Counted from the stretch's first letter, positions 23,818 through 33,206 are shown. The stretch: 64,000 nt of DNA from Falsiroseomonas bella (GCF_003173615.1 NZ_QGNA01000001.1:1116001-1180000), one strand, 5' to 3'. Notes: generated by a model from the sequence alone, not told the origin. Numbers and translations are program-made.

Positions 23818-26604
23818 TCAAGCTTCGGCCAGGAAGTCGCGCACCGTCTCCACCGCCTGCTTCAGGCCGCAGCGCTGCACGATCACGCCGTCTGGCAGGC
23901 CCGCAAGCAGGCGCGATGGCGTGCGCGCATCGAGCATCACGAAGACGCCCTTGTCGTCGGCGCGGCGGATCAGGCGGCCGAAGGCCTGGCGCAGGCGGTG
24001 GCGCGCGATCGCGTCGTCATGAGCCTTGGGCCGGCCTTCGCTGAGATGCAGCCGGCGCTCCCGGTGCAGGATCGAGGGGCGCGGCCAGGGCACGCGGTCG
24101 AACACCAGCAGGCGCAGCGCATTGCCCGGCACGTCCACGCCGTCGCGCATCGCGTCGGTGCCGAGCAGGCAGGAGGTTTCCTCCGCGCGAAAGACGTCCA
24201 CCAGCGTGCCGTTGTCCATCGCGTCCATGTGCTGCGCATAGAGCGGGATGCCGGCGCGGGCGAGCGGTTCGGCGATACGCGCATGGACCTCGCGCAGGCG
24301 GCGCACGGCAGTGAAGAGGCCGAGGCCGCCGCCGCCGGCGGCGAGGAACAGCGCGCGATAGGCCGCGGCAATCTGGCCGAAATCCTCGCGTGACACGTCG
24401 TTGACGACCAGCGCACGCGTGCGCGCGCCGTAGTCGAAGGGCGAGGGCACGGCGGCGCGGATCGCGGGCGCGGCCAGGTGCAGCAGGCCGGTGCGCGCCT
24501 CCGCGCCGTGCCAGGCGGCTTCCGGGTCGTCGGCTTCCTCGCCGGTGTCGCGCAGCGTGGCGGAGGTGATCAGCACGCCATGCGCGGGCGCGGCGACGGT
24601 GGTGGCGAAGGGCTGCGTCGGGTCCAGGTGATGGCGGAACATGCCCGCATCCACCTCCCGCCCCTCGCGCCGTTCCAGCGCGAACCAGTCCACGTAATCG
24701 GGCCGCGTGCCGGGCGGGCGTGGCGGCTCCGCGATGCTCGCCAGCATCGCGCCCCAGGCAGTCAGCGGCATCAGCGCGCGGCGTTCCAGGCCGCGGCAGG
24801 CGGCCTCGATACGGATACGGTCGCCGACCTCCAGTTCCTCGGCCTCGTCTTCCAGCCTGGCATGCAGGCGGCCATGCAGGGTGCTCAGCGGCGCGTGCAG
24901 GGCGGCGAAGGCATCGCGCAGCGAGGCCGCGGCCTCGGCCACGCCGGGGTTGAGCGGGTGCAGGTCGCATTCCAGGCCGTAGCCGGCATCGTCCTCCTGC
25001 GTGCGGGCGATCACCTGGCGGCGGACCGCGTGCAGGAAGGATTCGGCCGTGCCGCGCGGGTCGTTTTCGGCAAGGCGTGAGGGCCAGCCAGGGCCGGGCA
25101 GGGCGCGCGCGGCCTGCAAGGCTTCCTCCAGCGGCATCAGCAGGTCGGGGCGGTCGCCCACAAGTTCCTCCATCCGTCGCGCCAAGCCGCGCGCGCGGGA
25201 GCGGCCGCCCTCCGCGCCGAGCAGCCAGCGGCGCAGCTCCGCCGTCTCGCCGCCCGTCAGGTCGGCGCTGAAGGCGGAGTCCGCGGCGTCGAACAGGTGG
25301 TGGCCCTCGTCGAAGACGATGCGCAGCGGCTTGCCGTCCTCCCCGCCGCCGAGGGCGGCCTGCACCATCACCAGCGCATGGTTGGCGACGACCAGCGTCG
25401 CGGATTTCGCGCGGCGGATCGAATGCTCGACGAAGCACGCCTTGTAGTGCGGGCAGGCGGAGTGGATGCACTCGCCGCGCCGGTCGGCGAGCGGCCAGAC
25501 GGCGTGGTGGCCGAACAGCTCGGATAGCCAGCCGGGAAAATCGCCGCCCATCAGGTCGCCGTCGCGCGTAGCCAGCGCCCAGCGCGCGACGAGCGCGAGC
25601 GGCAGCAGCATCTCCGCCATCTGCGCCGCGCCGATCTGCTCCTCGAGGTTCAGCAGGCAAAGGTAGTTTTCCCTTCCCTTGCGGACGACCACGCGTTTCC
25701 GGCGGTCCTCCGGGTTGGGGTAGAGGCGCGCCGTCTCCTGGTCGATCTGGCGCTGCAGGTTGCGGGTGTAGGTGGAGATCCAGACGGGGGCGTGGTTGCG
25801 CTCCGCCCAGAGGCTGGCGGGGGCGACATAGCCGAGCGTCTTGCCCGTTCCCGTGCCCGCTTCGGCCAGCACCATGTTGGGCGCGCCGCGCGCCTCCCGG
25901 ACCTGGAAGGCGCTGGCGGCGGCGGAGGCGTAGTCGGATTGCTGCGGCCGCTGCTCGGCGCCTTCGCCGAGAATCTCGGCCAGGCGCGTGCGGGCCTCGG
26001 CCTGGGTGATGGGCTGGTGGGCGGGGGGCGGGGGCGGCGCTTCCTCCTCCCATTCCGGCAGGCGGCGCCAGACTTTCAGCGGATCGAGCGAGGGGCGGGC
26101 GTCGGGCTGGCCGAGTGCCGCCAGGACGGACTCCGCCCAGGGCCAGCGGATCTCGGCGCCCAGCTTCTGGGCCAGCATCGCCGCATCGCGGTTCAGCGGC
26201 AGGTGGCGGCCGGCGGCGAGGTGGCGGAGCAGGGCGGTGGCGAGCTCCGGCAGCAGGGCGGCGGCGGATTCGTCGTCGGCGGGCGGATCGCGGTCCAATG
26301 CGATGGCGAGGCCGCGCGGGGTCGGGGCAGCGGGGTGGGCGGGGCGGCAGAAGGCGAAAAGCTCGAGCAGGTCGCAGGCGGGCAGGGGCGGGATGCCGAG
26401 GCGCTTCCAGGTGGCGGGGGCATGGACCAGCAGCGGCGGCGGGCCGTCCCGCAGGCGCCGGCCGAGCTCGCCGGCAGGCAGGGTCAGCAACTCGCCATCC
26501 GTGGTCAGCAACGCGCCACGCCCGAAGCCGGCGACCAGCGCGGGGGCTTCGGGGAGGAGGAGGCGTGGCTGTTGCGTGGGAATGGCGGCGCGGGGTGGGG
26601 GCAC
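23818..26604 (-). CDS. ATP-dependent DNA helicase, DinG/XPD family
   Basis: A 928-residue superfamily 2 helicase with an iron-sulfur domain, expected to unwind DNA 5' to 3' in repair or R-loop removal. Walker A AGTGTGKT is at residues 249-256; the cluster cysteines fit C316, C379, C384 and C390; the Walker B DEGHH is at 432-436; LLGTDAMRDGVDVPG and the RQAFGRLIRR motif VI are near the C-terminus. The ~200-residue N-terminus could be a degenerate exonuclease-like domain, but I cannot show catalytic residues. A LexA-box-like site is upstream at 26622-26636. It is divergent from vapBC. Confidence 0.9.
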   Translation of the reverse strand: MPPPRAAIPTQQPRLLLPEAPALVAGFGRGALLTTDGELLTLPAGELGRRLRDGPPPLLVHAPATWKRLGIPPLPACDLLELFAFCRPAHPAAPTPRGLAIALDRDPPADDESAAALLPELATALLRHLAAGRHLPLNRDAAMLAQKLGAEIRWPWAESVLAALGQPDARPSLDPLKVWRRLPEWEEEAPPPPPAHQPITQAEARTRLAEILGEGAEQRPQQSDYASAAASAFQVREARGAPNMVLAEAGTGTGKTLGYVAPASLWAERNHAPVWISTYTRNLQRQIDQETARLYPNPEDRRKRVVVRKGRENYLCLLNLEEQIGAAQMAEMLLPLALVARWALATRDGDLMGGDFPGWLSELFGHHAVWPLADRRGECIHSACPHYKACFVEHSIRRAKSATLVVANHALVMVQAALGGGEDGKPLRIVFDEGHHLFDAADSAFSADLTGGETAELRRWLLGAEGGRSRARGLARRMEELVGDRPDLLMPLEEALQAARALPGPGWPSRLAENDPRGTAESFLHAVRRQVIARTQEDDAGYGLECDLHPLNPGVAEAAASLRDAFAALHAPLSTLHGRLHARLEDEAEELEVGDRIRIEAACRGLERRALMPLTAWGAMLASIAEPPRPPGTRPDYVDWFALERREGREVDAGMFRHHLDPTQPFATTVAAPAHGVLITSATLRDTGEEADDPEAAWHGAEARTGLLHLAAPAIRAAVPSPFDYGARTRALVVNDVSREDFGQIAAAYRALFLAAGGGGLGLFTAVRRLREVHARIAEPLARAGIPLYAQHMDAMDNGTLVDVFRAEETSCLLGTDAMRDGVDVPGNALRLLVFDRVPWPRPSILHRERRLHLSEGRPKAHDDAIARHRLRQAFGRLIRRADDKGVFVMLDARTPSRLLAGLPDGVIVQRCGLKQAVETVRDFLAEA

Positions 26605-26621
26605 GGGGGCAATCTGGACCG

Positions 26622-26636
26622 GAAGACGGTGCGAAC
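26622..26636 (-). promoter_or_regulatory. LexA-box-like site upstream of the DinG-like helicase
   Basis: On the minus strand GTTCGCACCGTCTTC matches the alphaproteobacterial LexA direct repeat GTTC-N7-GTTC at seven of eight positions, 17 to 31 bases before the helicase start. dinG is an SOS gene in E. coli, which makes the position sensible, but one mismatch leaves room for chance. Confidence 0.35.
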
Positions 26637-26658
26637 AAAGAGGGAAAGAAGGCGTCGC

Positions 26659-26695
26659 TTGCGCTTTGCCGCGTAGCTGGCCATCTATCTGGCCA
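26659..26695 (+). promoter_or_regulatory. Candidate vapBC promoter with CTGGCCA direct repeats
   Basis: TTGCGC (26659-26664) and ATCTAT (26683-26688) are 18 bases apart. Two CTGGCCA copies, at 26677-26683 and 26689-26695, flank the -10 with a 12-base period, a fitting arrangement for autoregulation by the VapBC complex, which is typical of these modules. Confidence 0.4.
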
Positions 26696-26711
26696 GAAGG
26701 GGGCCGCCGCC

Positions 26712-26951
26712 ATGCAGGTCTCGATCTTCGATGCGAAGAACCAGCTCAGCGCTCTGGTCGCCGAGGCCGAACGGGGGCGCGAGGTGACGATCACGCGCCG
26801 CGGGGTCGCGGTGGCGAAGCTCGTGCCGGTCTCGCCGGGGTTCGACCGGGAGAAGGCCCGCCGCACGGCGGAGGGTCTGCGCCGTGCCAGCCGCGGGCTC
26901 ACGCTCGGCGGCATCGGGATCAAGACGCTGGTGGACGAAGGCCGCGATTGA
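26712..26951 (+). CDS. vapB: VapB-type antitoxin, Phd/YefM family
   Basis: A 79-residue antitoxin. The N-terminal Phd/YefM DNA-binding fold is clear (VSIFDAKNQLSALVAEAERG, then VTITRRGVAVAKLVPV), and the C-terminal part would wrap the toxin. It neutralises the PIN toxin of the next gene and probably represses the operon through the repeats at 26677-26695. The start ATG 26712 follows a GGGGG-rich leader. The stop overlaps the TTG start of the toxin. Confidence 0.85.
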   Translation: MQVSIFDAKNQLSALVAEAERGREVTITRRGVAVAKLVPVSPGFDREKARRTAEGLRRASRGLTLGGIGIKTLVDEGRD

Positions 26952-27358
26952 GCTTCGTTCTCGACAACTCGGTCGCGCTGGCCTGGTGCTTCGAGGACGA
27001 GCAGACGCCCGAGCTTCTGGCGCTGCTGGACCGGGTCACGGAAGCGGGCGCCGTCGCGCCGATGCTGTGGCCGCTGGAGGCGCAGAACGGGCTGCTGATG
27101 GCCGAGCGCCGCAAGCGCCTGGATGCGGCGAAGCGGGAGGAATTGTCGCGCCTGCTGCGCGACCTGCCGATCACGCTGGATGAGGACACGGCCCGGCAGG
27201 CCTGGACGGACGCAGCAGACCTGGCCACCCGCTTCGGGCTGTCCGTCTACGACGCGAGCTACTTGGAACTGGCCTTGCGGCGCGGCCTGCCGCTGGCGAC
27301 CACCGACCGCGGCTCGCGGAGCGCGGCCGAGGCCTCCGGGGTGGCGCTGCTGCCCTGA
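26948..27358 (+). CDS. vapC: VapC-type PIN-domain ribonuclease toxin
   Basis: A 136-residue PIN-domain protein, expected to cleave RNA (often tRNA) when free of antitoxin. The acidic active-site residues are visible: D6 in VLDNSVALAW, a glutamate in LEAQNGL, an aspartate in SVYDASYLELA, and TTDRG near the C-terminus. The start is TTG 26948 (TTGA overlap with the antitoxin stop), as the domain begins exactly at SFVLDNS. It converges with asd, 22 bases away. Confidence 0.85.
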   Translation: MSFVLDNSVALAWCFEDEQTPELLALLDRVTEAGAVAPMLWPLEAQNGLLMAERRKRLDAAKREELSRLLRDLPITLDEDTARQAWTDAADLATRFGLSVYDASYLELALRRGLPLATTDRGSRSAAEASGVALLP

Positions 27359-27380
27359 GCAGCGCCACTTCGGGGGCGTA

Positions 27381-28391
27381 CTAAGCCGCCGCCTTCAGCG
27401 CCGGCACCAATTCCGCGATCTGCACCGCGTTCAGCGCAGCGCCCTTCAGCAACTGGTCGCCGCAGACGAACAGGTCGAGGCCATGGTCGCCGAAGACCAG
27501 GTTCTGGCGGATGCGGCCGACCTCGCAATCGTCCTGGCCCGTCGCCGTCAGCGGCATCGGATACTGCTTGTTGGCGACGTCATCCACCACGCGAACACCC
27601 GGAGCGTTGCGCAGAACCTCGCGCGCGGCTTCGGGCGCGATGGGCTTCTCGGTCTCGATGGTGATCGCCTCGGCATGCACGCGCATGGTCGGGATGCGGA
27701 CCGCGGTGCAGGAGACGGGAAGGTCGGGCAAGCCCATGATCTTCCGGGTTTCCCAGACGACCTTCATCTCCTCCTTCGTGTAGCCGTTGGGCTGGAAGGC
27801 ATCGATGTGCGGGATGACGTTGAAGGCGATGGGGTGGGCGAAGACCTCGTTCCGGGCCTTTTCGCCCTCCACCAGCACGCGGCGCGTCTCGCGCTCCAGC
27901 TCGGCCATGCCTTCGGCGCCGGCGCCGGAGGTGGCCTGGTAGGTCGAGACGATCACGCGCTTGATGCCGAAGGCGCGGTGCAGCGGCGCGAGCGCGACCA
28001 CGGCGATCGCTGTGGTGCAGTTCGGGTTCGCGATCAGTCGGGCGTTGCCCACCGCGGCCGCGTTCACCTCCGGCACCACCAGCGGGACATTGTCGTCCAG
28101 CCGGAAGGCCGAGGAATTGTCCACGACCGTCACGCCGGCCGCGACCAGCGCGGGCGCGTGCTGCTTGGCGAAGTCGCCGGAGACCGCCAGCAGAGCCAGG
28201 TCGAGGTCCTTCGCCTTCTCGACCGAAAATTCCTCGATCGTGACCTCGCCGAAGGGCGTTTTCACCCGCGTGCCCGCGCTGCGGCCCGAGGCGAAAAGGC
28301 GGAGTTTCGTCACCGGGAAGCGACGCCGCCCCAGGACCTCCACCAGTTCCTTCCCCACCGCTCCGGTGGCGCCGATGACGCCGACACGCAT
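27381..28391 (-). CDS. asd: Aspartate-semialdehyde dehydrogenase
   Basis: Reduces aspartyl phosphate to aspartate semialdehyde with NADPH for lysine, threonine, methionine and diaminopimelate synthesis. The protein is 336 residues with the nucleotide motif GATGAVGKE at 7-15, catalytic C125 in ANPNCTTA, and the [10 protein letters not shown] and [14 protein letters not shown] blocks. ATG 28391 has an AAGGA site upstream and begins the Rossmann fold; the longer frame to 28454 is not conserved. It is divergent from lysK. Confidence 0.95.
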   Translation of the reverse strand: MRVGVIGATGAVGKELVEVLGRRRFPVTKLRLFASGRSAGTRVKTPFGEVTIEEFSVEKAKDLDLALLAVSGDFAKQHAPALVAAGVTVVDNSSAFRLDDNVPLVVPEVNAAAVGNARLIANPNCTTAIAVVALAPLHRAFGIKRVIVSTYQATSGAGAEGMAELERETRRVLVEGEKARNEVFAHPIAFNVIPHIDAFQPNGYTKEEMKVVWETRKIMGLPDLPVSCTAVRIPTMRVHAEAITIETEKPIAPEAAREVLRNAPGVRVVDDVANKQYPMPLTATGQDDCEVGRIRQNLVFGDHGLDLFVCGDQLLKGAALNAVQIAELVPALKAAA

Positions 28392-28561
28392 GTCAGGCTG
28401 TTCCTTTCCAAGGGACAAGAGCTGCCCGATAGCGCAAAGACGCGCCGCGGCCAAATGCCGGAATCAGGGGCCAGCCTTGCCGGGCCGCTGCGCGGGGTCG
28501 CCTCGCCCGGCCGCGCCACCTATAAGGCCGGATCACGACCCGACATTTTACGCCGGACGCC

Positions 28562-30175
28562 ATGTCAGACGCCGACTATACCGCCACCAGGGCCTGGCCC
28601 TTCGAGGAGGCCCGCAAGGTCGCCGCCCGGGTGAACGCCTCGGGCAAGGGCTCGGCCCTGTTCGAGACGGGCTACGGCCCCTCCGGCCTGCCGCATATCG
28701 GCACCTTCGGGGAGGTCGCGCGCACCACCTGGGTGCGCAACGCCTTCCACCGCCTGACCGGCCTGCCCTCCCGCCTCGTCGCCTTCAGCGACGACATGGA
28801 CGGGCTGCGCAAGGTGCCGGACAACGTGCCGAACAAGGAGATGCTGGCCGGGCACCTGGGCAAGCCGGTCACGGCCATTCCCGACCCCTTCGGCACGCAC
28901 GAAAGCTTCGGGCATCACAACAATGCCCGGCTGCGCGCCTTCCTCGACCAGTTCGGCTTCGAATACGAATTCGCCTCGTCCTCCGACTACTACAAGTCCG
29001 GCCGCTTCGACGCGGCGCTGCTCCGCATGGCGGAGCGGCACGAGCAGGTGCGGCAGGTCATCCTGCCGACGCTGGGGCCGGACCGCCGCGCCACCTACTC
29101 GCCCTTCCTGCCGATCCACCCGAAGACCGGGGTGGTGATGCAGGTGCCGATGGAGGAGGTGCGGCCGGCGGAGGACCTGCTGGTCTGGACCGACCCTGAC
29201 ACGAACGAAAGATTCGGCACGCGGATCACCGGCGGCCATTGCAAGGCGCAGTGGAAGGCGGATTGGGCGCTGCGCTGGTTCGCGCTCGGGGTGGACTACG
29301 AGATGTCGGGCAAGGACCTGATCGATTCCGTGAAGCTCTCGGGCGCGATCTGCCGCGTGCTGGGCGGCGAGCCGCCGATCGGCTTCACCTATGAGCTGTT
29401 CCTGGACGAGGAAGGCACGAAGATCAGCAAGTCCAAGGGCAACGGCCTGTCCATCGAGGAATGGCTGCACTACGCGCCGCCCGAAAGCCTGGCGCAGTTC
29501 ATGTACAACCAGCCGCAGCGCGCGAAGCGGCTGTTCTTCGACGTGATCCCGCGCGCCACCGACGAATACGTCCAGAACCTCGACCGGCTGCGCGCGGCGC
29601 CGACGCCGGACAACCCGGCCTGGCACATCCATGGGGGCGGCACGAACGATCCCGGCTCGCCGGTGTCCTTCACCATGCTGCTGAACCTGGCCAGCGTGAT
29701 CAACGCCGACAATGCGGAGATGCTCTGGGGCTTCCTGCAGCGCTACGCGCCGGAGGTGACGCCGGAAAGCCACCCGATGGTCGCGCGGCTGATCGAGCGC
29801 GCCGTCGCCTACTACCGCGACCGCGTCGTGCCGGAGAAGAAGCACCGCGCCGCGACGCCGGAGGAAGCCGCGGCGATGCGTGCGCTCGCCGCCGCGCTGC
29901 GCGAGCGCGCCGTGGATCTGGAACAGCTGCCGCCGGATGAGCGCGCGAAGGCGATCCAGGACATCGTCTATGATGCCGGACGCCGCGAGCCCTTCCTGGA
30001 GCCCGCGAAGGACGGCCGCATGGGCGTCTCCCGCGCCTGGTTCAACGCGCTCTACCAAGTGCTGCTCGGCCAGCCGGAAGGGCCGCGCTTCGGCGGCTTC
30101 GTGGCGCTCTACGGCATCGCCGGCACGATCGGCTTGATCGAGACGGCGCTGGCGCGGGATCCCGCCGCCGCATGA
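28562..30175 (+). CDS. lysK: Class I lysyl-tRNA synthetase
   Basis: Charges tRNA-Lys using a class I catalytic fold, unlike the class II LysS of most bacteria; class I LysRS is the normal form in most alphaproteobacteria. The 537-residue protein has PHIGTFG (HIGH-type, residues 44-50) and [10 protein letters not shown] (KMSKS-type, 287-291), with the C-terminal anticodon-binding region following. TATAAG at 28521 may be its -10. The stop codon overlaps the mprF start (ATGA), so the synthetase and a lysyl-tRNA-using enzyme family member are translationally coupled. Confidence 0.95.
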   Translation: MSDADYTATRAWPFEEARKVAARVNASGKGSALFETGYGPSGLPHIGTFGEVARTTWVRNAFHRLTGLPSRLVAFSDDMDGLRKVPDNVPNKEMLAGHLGKPVTAIPDPFGTHESFGHHNNARLRAFLDQFGFEYEFASSSDYYKSGRFDAALLRMAERHEQVRQVILPTLGPDRRATYSPFLPIHPKTGVVMQVPMEEVRPAEDLLVWTDPDTNERFGTRITGGHCKAQWKADWALRWFALGVDYEMSGKDLIDSVKLSGAICRVLGGEPPIGFTYELFLDEEGTKISKSKGNGLSIEEWLHYAPPESLAQFMYNQPQRAKRLFFDVIPRATDEYVQNLDRLRAAPTPDNPAWHIHGGGTNDPGSPVSFTMLLNLASVINADNAEMLWGFLQRYAPEVTPESHPMVARLIERAVAYYRDRVVPEKKHRAATPEEAAAMRALAAALRERAVDLEQLPPDERAKAIQDIVYDAGRREPFLEPAKDGRMGVSRAWFNALYQVLLGQPEGPRFGGFVALYGIAGTIGLIETALARDPAAA

Positions 30176-32193
30176 CGGAGGAGCCCGGCGCCGGGGCGGC
30201 AGCGCCCGACGCTCCGGCCCGGCGCCGGCGGCTGGCCGGTCTGCTGCCGATTCTCCGGCGGCACGGCATGACGGTGTTCGGCCTGATTCTGTTGGCCGCA
30301 GCCGTCTGGGTGGTGCAGCACGAGTTCCGCAACCTCTCCGTCGCAGATGTCCGCGCCGCGCTGGCCGCGATCCCGAACGCCGTGCTGTGGCAGGCGGCGG
30401 GCTGGACGCTGCTCGCCTATGCCGTGCTGACGATCTACGACCGGCTGGGCAGCGTCTATGCGGGCCATCCGGTGAGCTATGCGCGCACCTCGCTCGCCTC
30501 CTTCTGCGCGTACACGCTGGCGCACAATCTGGGCTTCGCCGCGGTGTCAGGGGCGGCGGTGCGCTACCGCTTCTATGCGGCGTGGGGGCTGCCGCCGCTG
30601 GCCATCGCGAAGGTGGTCGCCTTCACCAGCCTGACCTTCGGGCTGGGCGGCTTTGCGCTGGGCGGCCTGGTGCTGGTGGTGGAGCCGGAAGTGGTGCCCG
30701 GCCTCGGCGAGCATGTGCCGCACTGGATCATGCGCGCGCTGGGCTTCGTGTGCTGGGGCATCGTGATCGCCTACATCACCATGTCGCGGGTGCGCAGCCA
30801 TGTCGTGCTGTTCGGGCATCGCGTGGACCTGCCGGGCTTCCGCATGGCGGTGGCGCAGACGGCGCTGGCCAGCGTGGATGTCGCGGTGACGGCGATGATC
30901 TTCTACGCGCTGCTGCCGGCGACCGACGGCCTGACCTTCCTGCATTTCCTGGGCATCTACATCGCCGCCTACCTGGCCGGCATCGCGGCCAGCCTGCCGG
31001 GCGGCATCGGCGTGTTCGACACGGCGATCGTGCTGGGGCTGCAGCCCTGGCTGAGCGCGCCGGAGGTGATCGGCGCGCTGCTGGTGTTCCGACTCTACTA
31101 CTACATCGTGCCGCTGTTCCTGGCGGGGATGCTCTTCGCCGGCTTCGAGGTGCTGCAGCGCCGCCAGTCGCTGGCGAAGCTCGCCGCCGAACAGCGCGTG
31201 GCCGATGCGCTGGAGGTGCCCGCGATCGCGAGCCTGGTCGGGCTGGCGGGCACGGTGCTGATCTTCCTCGGCGCCTTGCCGACGAAGGGCAGCCCGGTGG
31301 CGGCCTGGGCGGGCTACGAGGCGGCGATCGCCTCCCACTTCGCCGCATCGGTGGTCGGCTCGCTGCTGCTGGCGACGGGGTATGGGCTGATCCGGCGGCT
31401 GACCATCGCCTGGGGCCTCGGCATCCTGCTGCTGCTGAACGGCGTGCTGATCTGCCTGTTGCGGCAGGAACCCTGGTGGCTCTCGGGCGCGCTCGTGCTG
31501 GTGGCGGTGATCCTGACCGCGATGCGCAGCGCCTTCTATCGCGATGCGCGACTATTCCGGGAGCCGCTGGCGGGAAAGACTCTGCTGGCGCTGGCGACCG
31601 TCGCCTTCAGCGCGATCCTGCTCGCCGCGATTTCCTATGGCGGGCGTGTCGGCGACGAGAGCTGGGTGGAGGTGGTGGCCTCGCCGCTGGCGCCGGACAG
31701 CCTGCGCTTCACGGTGGGCGTGGCCGCCGTGCTGCTGCTGGTGGCGACGGTGCGCCTGCTTCGTCCGGTGAAGCATCGCGCCGCCGACTGGACGGAGGAG
31801 ACGCGGGCGCGATTGCGCACACTCGGCGGCAAGGTGCCGGAGCATGCCGACGGCGCCGTGTTCGGCGAGGCGGGGCGCGCCGGCTTCGCCTTCATGAAGC
31901 GCGACGGCGTGTGGCTGGCGCTCGGCGATCCGGCGGGAGAGGAGGGCGACCGCATCTCCGCGATTTGGCGCTTCCGCGACATCTGCGAGCGCGCGGGCGT
32001 GGACGCCGCCTTCTGGCGCGTCACGCCGGCGCTGCTGCGCGTCTATGGCGACATCGGCCTCACCGCCTTCCCGCTGGCGCCGCCGCCGCCTGGCGAGCCG
32101 CAGCGCTACCTGGCCTGCCGCGCGGAGAAGGATTTGGAGCAGCTGATGGCGCTGCTGCCGCAGCAGGAAGCGAGCGGCGCCGCGCGGCGGTAA
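30172..32193 (+). CDS. mprF: MprF-like lysylphosphatidylglycerol flippase/synthase, shortened C-terminus
   Basis: Membrane protein of 673 residues. MprF makes lysyl-phosphatidylglycerol from Lys-tRNA and flips it, raising resistance to cationic peptides. Residues ~25-540 are about a dozen hydrophobic segments with the flippase signature ([19 protein letters not shown] and [17 protein letters not shown]). Residues ~560-640 match only the first half of the DUF2156 synthase domain ([13 protein letters not shown]). At the point where GEEA...VDL normally follows, the sequence changes to a proline-rich segment and ends; about 170 residues are missing. It may be flippase-only, a lineage variant, or truncated. 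A repeat region and the phage module follow. Confidence 0.8.
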   Translation: MTEEPGAGAAAPDAPARRRRLAGLLPILRRHGMTVFGLILLAAAVWVVQHEFRNLSVADVRAALAAIPNAVLWQAAGWTLLAYAVLTIYDRLGSVYAGHPVSYARTSLASFCAYTLAHNLGFAAVSGAAVRYRFYAAWGLPPLAIAKVVAFTSLTFGLGGFALGGLVLVVEPEVVPGLGEHVPHWIMRALGFVCWGIVIAYITMSRVRSHVVLFGHRVDLPGFRMAVAQTALASVDVAVTAMIFYALLPATDGLTFLHFLGIYIAAYLAGIAASLPGGIGVFDTAIVLGLQPWLSAPEVIGALLVFRLYYYIVPLFLAGMLFAGFEVLQRRQSLAKLAAEQRVADALEVPAIASLVGLAGTVLIFLGALPTKGSPVAAWAGYEAAIASHFAASVVGSLLLATGYGLIRRLTIAWGLGILLLLNGVLICLLRQEPWWLSGALVLVAVILTAMRSAFYRDARLFREPLAGKTLLALATVAFSAILLAAISYGGRVGDESWVEVVASPLAPDSLRFTVGVAAVLLLVATVRLLRPVKHRAADWTEETRARLRTLGGKVPEHADGAVFGEAGRAGFAFMKRDGVWLALGDPAGEEGDRISAIWRFRDICERAGVDAAFWRVTPALLRVYGDIGLTAFPLAPPPPGEPQRYLACRAEKDLEQLMALLPQQEASGAARR

Positions 32194-32280
32194 CGCCCGC
32201 CGCCCACCCCGCGCAGGACCAAGGGCCGCGAACGCGGCCCGCGCGGCTCGGGCGAGTGACGCTGGCGCACCCTGTCTGAG

Positions 32281-32328
32281 GCGCGCCAGCCAAGGCCGCG
32301 GAGCGGCTGCCCGGCGCCTGAGGGCACC
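32281..32328 (+). repeat. Copy 4 of the dispersed intergenic repeat (tandem pair, first)
   Basis: First of two units with a 59-bp period between mprF and the S24 regulator gene. Contains AGCCAAGGCCGCGGAGCGGC and GCCTGAGGGCACC. About 43 of 48 positions match the second unit by eye. Confidence 0.7.
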
Positions 32329-32339
32329 AAACAATCAAG

Positions 32340-32387
32340 GCGCGCAAGCCAAGGCCGCGGAGCGGTCGCCCGGCGTCTGAGGGCACC
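32340..32387 (+). repeat. Copy 5 of the dispersed intergenic repeat (tandem pair, second)
   Basis: Second unit, GCGCGCAAGCCAAGGCCGCG through GCGTCTGAGGGCACC, ending three bases before the S24 regulator stop. Confidence 0.7.
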
Positions 32388-32390
32388 CAA

Positions 32391-33038
32391 TCACTGACTC
32401 GCCCAGACGATCCGGTGCATGAACTGCAGCTCGTCCAGGCCGAAGGTGAAGCCGGGATGGGCGGGGTTCAGGCTGGCGAGCTCGACGCGCCGCGCGCTCT
32501 GCCGCAGCAGCTCCTTCGCCATCACCTCGCCGCGCTTCGTGCGCACCACCACGCGGTCGCCGCGACGGACCGGCGCGGCGGGCGAGACGATCACGACATC
32601 GCCGTCGCGGAACACCGGCTCCATCGAATCGCCGCTGATCTCCAGCGCATAGGCGTTGGGATCGGGGACGTCCGGCACCGAGATCTCGTCCCAGCCCGCA
32701 CCCACCGGATAGCCGCCATCGTCGAAGAAACCCTCCGCGCCCGCCTGCGCAAGGCCGATCAGCGGGATGCGGCGGCCGGGCACGGCACGGCCGCGCGGCA
32801 AGGCGGGCGCGCCGGTGACGAGCGAGGCGAAGGCCTCGATCCCCGTGCCGGTGGCCGACAGCACCTTCGCCACGCTTTCCGTGGAGGGCCAGCGCGAGCG
32901 CCCGTCCGGGCCGGTGCGTTTGGAGGGGTTGAAGGCCGTGGGGTCGAGCCCCGCCTTGCGCGCCAGGCCCGAGGCCGAGAGGCCATGCTCGGCCGCCAGC
33001 GCGTCGATCGCCCGCCAGACATCCTCGTGCCGCATCAT
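32391..33038 (-). CDS. S24-family (LexA/CI-like) transcriptional regulator
   Basis: A 215-residue regulator: N-terminal helix-turn-helix (GLSASGLARKAGLDPTAFN), linker, and C-terminal S24 peptidase domain with the catalytic serine in EISGDSMEP and the lysine in VVRTKRGEVMAKELL. Such proteins self-cleave on RecA filaments, so it could be an SOS-cleavable repressor. Close relatives also occur as ordinary chromosomal genes in alphaproteobacteria, so membership of the phage module is not certain. Two adjacent ATGs (33038 and 33035) follow a GAAGGGG site. It is divergent from the leader gene at 33207, which makes it the natural repressor of that promoter. Confidence 0.85.
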   Translation of the reverse strand: MMRHEDVWRAIDALAAEHGLSASGLARKAGLDPTAFNPSKRTGPDGRSRWPSTESVAKVLSATGTGIEAFASLVTGAPALPRGRAVPGRRIPLIGLAQAGAEGFFDDGGYPVGAGWDEISVPDVPDPNAYALEISGDSMEPVFRDGDVVIVSPAAPVRRGDRVVVRTKRGEVMAKELLRQSARRVELASLNPAHPGFTFGLDELQFMHRIVWASQ

Positions 33039-33134
33039 CGAAGCCGGACCCCTTCGCGAATCGGCGGCCGTGCCGCGATTCCTGTGGGCCTCACATCCTA
33101 GGTTTCGAGTCACTATGCAATAGGAACTTCTACC

Positions 33135-33162
33135 TTGCAACCGAAGGTGGAGTCGATTAACT
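33135..33162 (+). promoter_or_regulatory. Candidate promoter of the phage leader operon
   Basis: TTGCAA (33135-33140) and TTAACT (33157-33162) are 16 bases apart in a stretch less GC-rich than the surroundings. The predicted transcription start falls on the LexA-type box at 33170, so a repressor bound there would block it. Confidence 0.35.
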
Positions 33163-33169
33163 TCCCTTT

Positions 33170-33184
33170 GTTCCTGTTTTGTTC
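33170..33184 (+). promoter_or_regulatory. Perfect alphaproteobacterial LexA-type box before the phage leader gene
   Basis: GTTCCTGTTTTGTTC is an exact GTTC-N7-GTTC direct repeat, the known LexA site of alphaproteobacteria, 22 bases before the ATG at 33207. The same stretch also reads as the inverted repeat GTTCC-N10-GGAAC (33170-33189), so it could instead be the operator of the divergent S24 regulator. Either reading links expression to DNA damage. Confidence 0.55.
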
Positions 33185-33206
33185 GGAACTGAAGGAAGGA
33201 CTGCCC

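Noticed and set aside
24017-26923. A 968-residue second minus-strand frame overlapping the helicase
   Set aside because: Same-strand shadow, Pro/Arg/Ala-rich low complexity; the neighbouring frame has all helicase motifs.
32194-32390. Frameshifted remainder of mprF
   Set aside because: No frame in this stretch gives the missing second half of the synthase domain; it is mostly repeat sequence.
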